5,316 nt of DNA, from assembly GCA_011372845.1 (NCBI GenBank), contig DSAI01000028.1, positions 1-5,316 on the forward strand, written 5' to 3'. How positions within the stretch are numbered: position 1 is the first letter of the stretch; every line of letters begins with the position of its first letter. A model generated the notes under the pieces. The model did no database searches and was not told where the DNA came from. It worked only from the letters and a program-made list of their open reading frames with translations. Shown here one piece after another: positions 1-5,316 of the stretch. The position numbers and the translations under genes are program-made. This stretch comes from Actinomycetota bacterium. Lineage in GTDB: Bacteria; Actinomycetota; Coriobacteriia; Anaerosomatales; Anaerosomataceae.

Positions 1-23
1 GGTGCGGCCGGTGCGGTGGTGCG

Positions 24-869
24 TCACGGCACGATCAGCACGGGACAGCTGGCCTGTCGCATGAGCGTCATGGACACGCTCCCCATCAGCATCTCCTGAA
101 CGGCGTTGCGGCCGCGCGTGCCAACGATCACCCCGCTGGCACGACGCTCGCCGATCTCGTCGAGCACGGCGTGGACCGGCGTGCCCACGCGGATCGATAC
201 GCTCGACGGCATCTTCTTCTGCGTGCACATCGCCTGCAGGTTCTTCAAGTGGAACTCGGCGCCTTCCTCGACCCGGCGCAGCTTCTCCCCGGTCAGCGCC
301 GGGTCGATGGCGTGCAGGAGCGTGACGTGCTTCACCGCGCCTGCAGGCAGTTCCACCGTGAAGGTGAACGCATGGGCAGCCGAGAGCGAGAAGTCGGTGG
401 CCAACACGAGCTTCTCGCCAAACCGCCGCAGCAGCGATGCCGGGTCGGCATGGTTGCGGAGCAGGTCGAATCTCACCACCAGGTGCGGGATGGTGGCCTC
501 GCGCATGAGGCGGTCGGACACGGAGCCCACGAACAGCTGGCCGGCCACCGACTTGGCGTGCGAGCCGTACACTGCGGCATCCACGTGCGTCTCGGCCGCA
601 AGCGCGCTCAGCTCCTCCACCGGATCGCCGGTGACCACCTGCACTTCCACGCTCAGGCCCGCTGCCGAGAGCTCCGACGCGTACTCCAGCAGCAGCCGGT
701 CGCGCGCCTCGTCGACCTTGCGCGCGATCACCGGGCCCTCCAGCCCCGACGCCTCCACCACATGCCCGAGGATCACGTGACGCACACCGAGCGCCGACAG
801 ACCCCGCGCGAACGCGAGGATCAACGGGTTGTCATCACTGAAATCGACCGGTAGCAGGACCGTACGCAC
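24..869 (-). CDS. Tandem universal stress protein (two UspA domains)
   Basis: 281 residues forming two UspA (Rossmann-like) domains, roughly 1-134 and 151-281. Such proteins usually bind ATP or AMP and act in stress or energy-limited survival; the partner is unknown here. Domain 1 opens RTVLLPVDFSDDN; domain 2 opens KLVLATDFS. Domain 2 has a complete nucleotide motif G-X2-G-X9-G-S (Gly250, Gly253, Gly263, Ser264). Domain 1 has the same spacing with Ala105 in place of the second glycine (Gly102, Ala105, Gly115, Ser116). No signal peptide or membrane segment is seen. Three candidate GTG starts lie together: 878 (overlaps the carA stop as GTGA), 872 and 869. The start at 869 is preferred because GGGGAG (883-878) then sits eight bases upstream. 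The gene follows carA so closely that co-transcription with the pyr operon is likely. Confidence 0.92.
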   Translation of the reverse strand: MRTVLLPVDFSDDNPLILAFARGLSALGVRHVILGHVVEASGLEGPVIARKVDEARDRLLLEYASELSAAGLSVEVQVVTGDPVEELSALAAETHVDAAVYGSHAKSVAGQLFVGSVSDRLMREATIPHLVVRFDLLRNHADPASLLRRFGEKLVLATDFSLSAAHAFTFTVELPAGAVKHVTLLHAIDPALTGEKLRRVEEGAEFHLKNLQAMCTQKKMPSSVSIRVGTPVHAVLDEIGERRASGVIVGTRGRNAVQEMLMGSVSMTLMRQASCPVLIVP

Positions 870-874
870 CACTG

Positions 875-2161
875 TCACTCCCCGTCTCTCGTCGTGTAGA
901 TGTCGTCGTCTCCATCCATGAGCCTGATGAAGGCACCGAACAGATACCGCGCATCGTGCGGACCCGGCGCCGCCTCGGGGTGGTACTGCACCGAGAAGGC
1001 CGGGATCTCGAGGGCGCGAACGCCTTCCACCGTCATGTCGTTGAGGTTCACATGCGTGAGTTGCACCGGCCCGAACCGCTCCGAACGCACCACCGGAGCC
1101 ACGCCTGCGCGCACCCACGCACCGAGGTCGCCCGGGTCGTGTGTGAGACCGTCGCTCATCTCCGGCACCAGCGGCCCGATCGAGCCGTAGTCCACACAGA
1201 ACCCGTGGTTCTGGCTGGTCACCTCCACACGGCCCGTGAGCAGGTTCATCACCGGCTGGTTGCCTCCCCTGTGTCCGTACTTGAGCTTGAAGGTGGAGCA
1301 TCCGAGCGCGAGCGAGAGCATCTGGTGTCCCAGGCAGATGCCGAAGACGGGCCGTTGCCCGAGGACCTCCCGGAGCGTCTCGTACAGGTACGTCACCGCC
1401 GCGGGATCGCCCGGACCGTTGGCGAAGAACACACCGTCCGGCTCGAGCGCCAGAGCCTCGACGGCGCTCATCGTGGGTGGGACCACCGTGACCTCGCACC
1501 CTGCCTCGGAAAGCTGGCGCAGGATGTTGAACTTGATGCCTGAGTCGAACGCCACCACACGGTAGCGCGGCCTCACCGGCAGGACGCCGGTATCCACCGG
1601 CACGCCGCCGCCCGCGCACGGCCCGCGCACGCCCCATACGTAGGGCTCGGTGACCGCCACCTCGGCAACGAGATCGCGCCCCACAAGCCCGGGCGCCGCA
1701 GCGGCCTTGGCGGCCAGCGACGCGGGATCGAGGTCCTCGGTGGAGAGCACCGCCCGCATCGCGCCACGCTCGCGCACATGGCGGGTGAGCCGTCTGGTGT
1801 CCACACCGTCGATCGCGACCACGCCGTGCCGCACGAAGAACTCGCCGAGCGTCTCCTCCGAGCGCCAGTTGGACGCGGTGTCCGACATGCTGCGCATCAC
1901 GAACCCGGCGGCGAACACCCCGCGCGACTCCATGTCGGCGGCGTTGGTGCCGTACACTCCGATATGCGGCGCGGTCATCGTCACGATCTGCCCGGCGTAC
2001 GAGGGATCGGTCATGACCTCCTGATAGCCGCCCAGCGAGGTGTTGAACACGATCTCACCCGTGCTCTCCCCCGCCACCCCGCAGCTCCATCCCCGGAAGG
2101 ACGTGCCGTCTTCGAGCGCCAGGAGCGCCGGCTTCCGCGCCTGTTCCGGCTGCTGTGCCAC
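875..2161 (-). CDS. carA: Carbamoyl-phosphate synthase small (glutaminase) subunit
   Basis: 428 residues. It releases ammonia from glutamine and passes it to CarB for carbamoyl-phosphate synthesis, feeding both UMP and arginine. The N-terminal CPSase domain starts LALEDGT (14-20) and includes FNTSLGGYQEVMTDPSY (39-55). The class I glutamine amidotransferase domain begins near 200, with FFANGPGDPAAV (245-256), nucleophile Cys276 in GICLGHQ, and His394 and Glu396 in QYHPEAAPGPHDA. Compared with E. coli CarA (as recalled: 382 residues, Ser47, Cys269, His353, Glu355), the Ser-to-Cys distance is identical at 222, but Cys-to-His is 118 rather than 84. About 34 extra residues thus fall in the stretch 325-366, after QNHGF. 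The GTG start overlaps the pyrC stop by one base. CarB is not in the window. The usp gene follows after five bases. Confidence 0.96.
   Translation of the reverse strand: MAQQPEQARKPALLALEDGTSFRGWSCGVAGESTGEIVFNTSLGGYQEVMTDPSYAGQIVTMTAPHIGVYGTNAADMESRGVFAAGFVMRSMSDTASNWRSEETLGEFFVRHGVVAIDGVDTRRLTRHVRERGAMRAVLSTEDLDPASLAAKAAAAPGLVGRDLVAEVAVTEPYVWGVRGPCAGGGVPVDTGVLPVRPRYRVVAFDSGIKFNILRQLSEAGCEVTVVPPTMSAVEALALEPDGVFFANGPGDPAAVTYLYETLREVLGQRPVFGICLGHQMLSLALGCSTFKLKYGHRGGNQPVMNLLTGRVEVTSQNHGFCVDYGSIGPLVPEMSDGLTHDPGDLGAWVRAGVAPVVRSERFGPVQLTHVNLNDMTVEGVRALEIPAFSVQYHPEAAPGPHDARYLFGAFIRLMDGDDDIYTTRDGE
878..883 (-). promoter_or_regulatory. Ribosome binding site of the usp gene
   Basis: GGGGAG lies at the end of carA, eight bases before GTG at 869 and five before GTG at 872. 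It abuts GTG at 878, so that start would have to rely on coupling to carA. The site favours 869 or 872. Confidence 0.5.
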
Positions 2162-3450
2162 TACACGACCACCTTCCCTTTGCGGACCACCCACGAGCCG
2201 CCAACGAGCACGTCGCTCGCCCGGCCGAGGAGACTCGCGCCCGAGAATGCCGAGTTCCGCGACCTGGACACGAACCATCCGGGCGTCACATCCACGCGCG
2301 CCTCGGGATCCACCACGGTGATGTCGGCCGGGAAGCCGGCCTCCAGGCGCATCTCGGGGAGGTTCGCCACGGCGCGCGGGTTGTGGCACATCACACAGCA
2401 CACGCCGACCCAGTCGAGCTTGCCGGTGGCCACCAGATGGGTGTTCACCAGCGAGAGCGCCGTCTCCAGACCCGTGGTGCCGTTGGGCGCCAGCTCGAAC
2501 TCGAGCTCCTTCTCGTGCACCGCATGAGGCGCGTGGTCGGTGGCGACACAGTCCACCGTACCGTCGAGCAGGCCCTCGACCATCGCCTCACGGTCAGCCG
2601 GGGTTCTGAGCGGCGGGTTCATCTTGAGGTTCGTGTCATAGGTGACCAGGCTGTCCTCATCGAGGAACAGATGGTGTGGCGTGACCTCGCAGGTCACCGC
2701 TACCCCGCGCGCCTTGGCGCGCCGCACCAGCTCCAGCGAGTCGGCGGTGGAGAGATGCGCGAGGTGCAGGCGGCACCCGGTGAGCTCGGCAAGCGCGATG
2801 TCGCGCGCCACCATCGTCTCCTCGGCCTCGGCGGGGATACCCGGCAGGCCCATGCGCGTGGACACCGCGCCCTCGTTCACCACCCCGCCGGCGGCAAGCG
2901 ACTCGTCCTCGCAATGGGCTATCAGCGGCACGTCGAACCGCTTGAGGTAGTCCATCGCCACCCGCGTCATCCCCGCGCTCTGGATACCGTGGCCGTCGTC
3001 GGAGAAGGCCACCGCCCCCTCGGCCACCATGTCTCCGATCTCCGCGAGCTGCTCGCCCGCCTGTCCGGCCGTGACCGCCCCGATCGGGTACACGCGCACC
3101 ACGCCGGTCTCTTCGGCGCGCTCGATCACGAACCGCACCGTCGACCCGCGGTCGCACACGGGTGAGGTGTTGGGCATGCAGGCGACCGCCGTGAACCCGC
3201 CGTGGGCCGCGGCGCGCGTGCCGCTCGCGATAGTCTCCTTGTACTCCTGTCCCGGTTCGCGCAGGTGCACGTGTATGTCGGCCAGCCCAGGCAGCAGCAC
3301 CTTCTCGGCGCAGTCGACCACCTCGGCGCCCGGCACCTCGAGATCCTCGCCCACGCCGGCGATGACGCCGTCCTCCACCAGAACGTCGAGCACCCCGTCC
3401 ACGCCGGCAGCGGGATCCACGACCCGTCCTCCCTTAAGCAGCAGCGCCAC
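2161..3450 (-). CDS. pyrC: Dihydroorotase, type I dinuclear zinc enzyme
   Basis: 429 residues, the length of Bacillus PyrC. It cyclises N-carbamoyl-L-aspartate to L-dihydroorotate. It has the amidohydrolase layout: a short beta domain, then DIHVHLREPG (58-67), a TIM barrel, and a C-terminal return to the beta domain (DITVVDP, 376-382). Metal ligands appear complete: His60, His62, Asp152 (FSDDG), His179 (LIAHCED), His232 (LAHLST) and Asp305 (ATDHAPH). Each is one higher than in the known B. caldolyticus enzyme, where an aspartate rather than a carboxylated lysine bridges the zincs. NTSPVCD (94-100) and GTTGLET (324-330) are also family blocks. The GTG at 3450 is chosen because the protein then begins at LLLKGGRVVDP and GGGGGG lies eight bases upstream; the GTG at 3459 has no space for a ribosome site. 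Its stop TAG shares one base with the carA start. Confidence 0.96.
   Translation of the reverse strand: MALLLKGGRVVDPAAGVDGVLDVLVEDGVIAGVGEDLEVPGAEVVDCAEKVLLPGLADIHVHLREPGQEYKETIASGTRAAAHGGFTAVACMPNTSPVCDRGSTVRFVIERAEETGVVRVYPIGAVTAGQAGEQLAEIGDMVAEGAVAFSDDGHGIQSAGMTRVAMDYLKRFDVPLIAHCEDESLAAGGVVNEGAVSTRMGLPGIPAEAEETMVARDIALAELTGCRLHLAHLSTADSLELVRRAKARGVAVTCEVTPHHLFLDEDSLVTYDTNLKMNPPLRTPADREAMVEGLLDGTVDCVATDHAPHAVHEKELEFELAPNGTTGLETALSLVNTHLVATGKLDWVGVCCVMCHNPRAVANLPEMRLEAGFPADITVVDPEARVDVTPGWFVSRSRNSAFSGASLLGRASDVLVGGSWVVRKGKVVV
2169..2175 (-). promoter_or_regulatory. Ribosome binding site of carA
   Basis: AAGGTGG lies inside the last codons of pyrC, seven bases before GTG at 2161. The pyrC stop and carA start overlap as TAGTG, so ribosomes ending pyrC can restart on carA. 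It supports the 428-residue CarA over a longer reading frame that would run far into pyrC. Confidence 0.7.
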
Positions 3451-4369
3451 TCTCAGCACCCCCCAGCAGCAGATACATCGCGGCCATGCGCACGGCCACA
3501 CCGGACTCCACCTGGCCGAGGATGACGCTCCTCGGCGAATCGGCCACGTCCGCCGAGATCTCAACGCCACGGTTCATCGGCCCGGGATGCATCACGATCG
3601 CATGTGACGGCATCGCGGCCAGCCGGTCCGCATTCATGCCGTACAGCATGGCGTACTCGCGGTTGCTCGGGAACGGCATGCGGGCCGCGCGCTCGAACTG
3701 CACCCGCAACAGATAGGCCACGTCGAGGGTGGGCAGCGCCTCGTCAAGGTCATAGCACACCTCAGCGCCCAGCACGTCCGGACGGGCGGGCATCAGCGTG
3801 GGCGGACCGATGATCACGGGGGTAGCGCCCATCATCCGCAGTGCGGGCACCAGCGACCCGGCCACGCGCGAGTGGCACACATCGCCCACGATGCCCACCC
3901 GAAGCCCCTCAAGCCTGCCGAGCGACTGCCGCATCGTATAGAGGTCGAGCAGCGCTTGCGTGGGGTGCTGGTGGATGCCGTCGCCGCCGTTGATGACCGA
4001 GCAGTCCATCACCTCGGCAAGCATCTGCGGCGCTCCCGCATACTTGTGACGCACCACCACGAGGTCGCACGACATCGCCGCGAGCGTCCTGGCGGTGTCG
4101 CGGAGCGTCTCGCCCTTGGCGGTGGCCGAAGCCGAGGCGGTGAAGTTGATGCCGTCTGCCGAGAGGCGCTTCGCGGCGATCTCGAACGAGGTGCGTGTGC
4201 GCGTGGACGGCTCGAAGAAGAGGTTCACGATCGTACGGCCGCGCAGTGTGGGGACCTTCTTGATGCGCCGCTGGTTGACCTCGGCGAGTGACTCGGCCGT
4301 GTCGAGGATCAGAGTGACCTCGTCGGCGATGAGGTCGTCCATCGTCATGATGTGCCTGTTGGAGAGCAT
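3434..4369 (-). CDS. pyrB: Aspartate carbamoyltransferase catalytic subunit
   Basis: 311 residues, full length for the catalytic chain. It joins carbamoyl phosphate and L-aspartate to form N-carbamoyl-L-aspartate, the first committed step of UMP synthesis, in the cytoplasm. The carbamoyl-phosphate site is FFEPSTRTRTSFE (51-63) with STRTR at 55-59. Lys85 in the AKGET loop is the usual catalytic lysine from the neighbouring chain, GIHQHPTQALLDL (131-143) carries His135 and Gln138, and HPGPMNRGVE (261-270) closes the aspartate side. VGDVCHSRVAGS (161-172) is the usual second-domain entry. It resembles Bacillus-type ATCase, and no pyrI regulatory gene is seen. The ATG start has GGGGGAG nine bases upstream (4385-4379), overlapping the end of pyrR. 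An alternative ATG at residue 8 or 10 is less well placed. The 3' end overlaps pyrC by 17 bases, suggesting coupling. Confidence 0.97.
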   Translation of the reverse strand: MLSNRHIMTMDDLIADEVTLILDTAESLAEVNQRRIKKVPTLRGRTIVNLFFEPSTRTRTSFEIAAKRLSADGINFTASASATAKGETLRDTARTLAAMSCDLVVVRHKYAGAPQMLAEVMDCSVINGGDGIHQHPTQALLDLYTMRQSLGRLEGLRVGIVGDVCHSRVAGSLVPALRMMGATPVIIGPPTLMPARPDVLGAEVCYDLDEALPTLDVAYLLRVQFERAARMPFPSNREYAMLYGMNADRLAAMPSHAIVMHPGPMNRGVEISADVADSPRSVILGQVESGVAVRMAAMYLLLGGAESGAAA

Positions 4370-4375
4370 CGCGGC

Positions 4376-5065
<690 letters not shown>

Positions 5066-5072
<7 letters not shown>

Positions 5073-5097
5073 GGCCTCACGGGACCGGTATTAAAGG
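5066..5097 (-). promoter_or_regulatory. PyrR-binding RNA hairpin (anti-antiterminator)
   Basis: In the leader RNA, CCUU (5097-5094) pairs with AAGG (5069-5066). An asymmetric internal loop separates this from an upper stem CCGG (5088-5085) with CCGG (5074-5071). The top carries GGUCCCGUGAGGCC (5086-5073). This matches the known PyrR-binding consensus ARUCCNGNGAGGYU except at the two outer positions, where an A-U pair is replaced by G-C, a compensatory change. The flanking CCUUUAA...AAGG arrangement is also typical of these sites in Bacillus. Binding of PyrR with UMP or UTP should stabilise this hairpin and block the antiterminator pairing. Confidence 0.9.
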
Positions 5098-5105
5098 TCG
5101 CACCG

Positions 5106-5134
5106 AGAGTACCAGGACTCGGGACGCCGGACAA
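5106..5134 (-). promoter_or_regulatory. Candidate promoter of the pyr operon
   Basis: Reading the minus strand, TTGTCC (5134-5129) is followed by a 17-base spacer and TACTCT (5111-5106). The -10 hexamer is preceded by TGG, an extended -10 motif. The match is partial (TTG of the -35; TA and final T of the -10), but the spacing is ideal. The predicted start near 5099-5098 puts the PyrR-binding hairpin at the very 5' end of the transcript. No experimental start site is available. Confidence 0.6.
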
Positions 5135-5136
5135 CC

Positions 5137-5316
5137 CTACCGCTGGGTACGGCAGAGCGGCAGTCGCACCACGAAAGCGGCGCCGCCAAGATCGCTCGGA
5201 TGCGCACCCACGCGGCCCCCGTGGCGCTCCACGATCTCGCGTACCACGGCCAGCCCGATGCCGAGGCCGCCGCTCGCGCGGGTACGTGCCGGATCCGCCC
5301 GCCAGAAGCGCGTGAA
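5137..5316 (-). CDS. Sensor histidine kinase, C-terminal fragment (ATPase domain)
   Basis: Only the last 59 residues are present; the gene continues past the right edge. The fragment is the end of a HATPase_c domain of a two-component sensor kinase, the part that binds ATP and phosphorylates the conserved histidine. It shows an F-box-like FTRFWRADPARTR (residues 1-13 of the fragment), the glycine-rich G2 box GGLGIGLAVV (16-25), then the usual VREIVERHGGRV helix-turn and a closing strand ending FVVRLPL (48-54). The F box and G2 box resemble those of membrane-bound kinases of the OmpR/PhoR-partner type, but no sensor, membrane or HisKA part is visible, so the signal cannot be named. The stop is TAG at 5139-5137. 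It has the same orientation as the pyr genes, and the pyr promoter begins two bases after this stop. There is no sign of a functional link to pyrimidine synthesis, and its response regulator must lie outside the window. Confidence 0.93.
   Translation of the reverse strand, partial: FTRFWRADPARTRASGGLGIGLAVVREIVERHGGRVGAHPSDLGGAAFVVRLPLCRTQR

Noticed and set aside
1..23. GGTGCG occurs three times (1-6, 10-15, 18-23) just after the usp stop codon.
   Set aside because: It is too short and GC-biased to call a repeat element, forms no convincing terminator, and the window ends here.
870..1637. The long minus-strand frame running from inside carA into the usp gene, which could suggest a fusion protein.
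   Set aside because: The part upstream of 869 is the carA region in another frame and resembles no protein, while carA itself is intact there. The usp start with its ribosome site explains the frame.
2162..2401. An N-terminal extension of CarA by 80 residues into pyrC.
   Set aside because: The added sequence is an out-of-frame reading of pyrC without CarA similarity, and the GTG at 2161 has a good ribosome site and gives the expected N terminus.
2155..3165. A 336-codon plus-strand open frame opposite pyrC, and a similar long frame at 1778-2527 opposite carA and pyrC.
   Set aside because: The proteins are rich in Arg, His and Gly with no recognisable domain, lie antisense to clearly conserved genes, and are typical by-products of high-GC codon use.

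Overview
The window holds the front part of a de novo pyrimidine (UMP) biosynthesis operon, read entirely on the minus strand, in a high-GC bacterium. By eye G+C is about two thirds, and four of the five complete genes start with GTG. A pyrR-led pyr operon with an RNA attenuator is typical of Gram-positive lineages. With this base composition it points to Actinomycetota, possibly a Coriobacteriia-like member. That placement is an inference and not firm.

Layout from right to left, in the direction of transcription. At 5316-5137 is the C-terminal end of a two-component sensor histidine kinase, cut by the window edge. Two bases after its stop codon begins a candidate extended -10 promoter (5134-5106), followed by a roughly 170-nt untranslated leader (about 5098-4931). 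The leader carries a clear PyrR-binding hairpin (5097-5066), a downstream terminator-like hairpin (5006-4980 plus a U-rich tail), and an alternative antiterminator pairing that joins the two. Then come pyrR (4930-4376), pyrB (4369-3434), pyrC (3450-2161), carA (2161-875) and a tandem-domain universal stress protein gene (869-24). Gene junctions are tight: 6-nt gap, 17-nt overlap, 1-nt overlap and 5-nt gap. This suggests one polycistronic mRNA with translational coupling. No operon terminator is visible before the left edge.

How the parts work together: CarA is the glutaminase subunit of carbamoyl-phosphate synthetase, PyrB condenses carbamoyl phosphate with aspartate, and PyrC closes the ring to dihydroorotate. 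PyrR senses uridine nucleotides and should stabilise the leader hairpin so that the terminator forms when pyrimidines are plentiful. carB, pyrD, pyrK, pyrF and pyrE are not in the window. A universal stress protein gene sits directly after carA, where carB is often found.

I see no wholly new system. The points most worth a second look are the leader attenuator, the usp gene inside or at the end of the pyr operon, and an apparent 34-residue insertion in the CarA glutaminase domain. The many long plus-strand reading frames are shadows of the minus-strand genes, as expected at this G+C.
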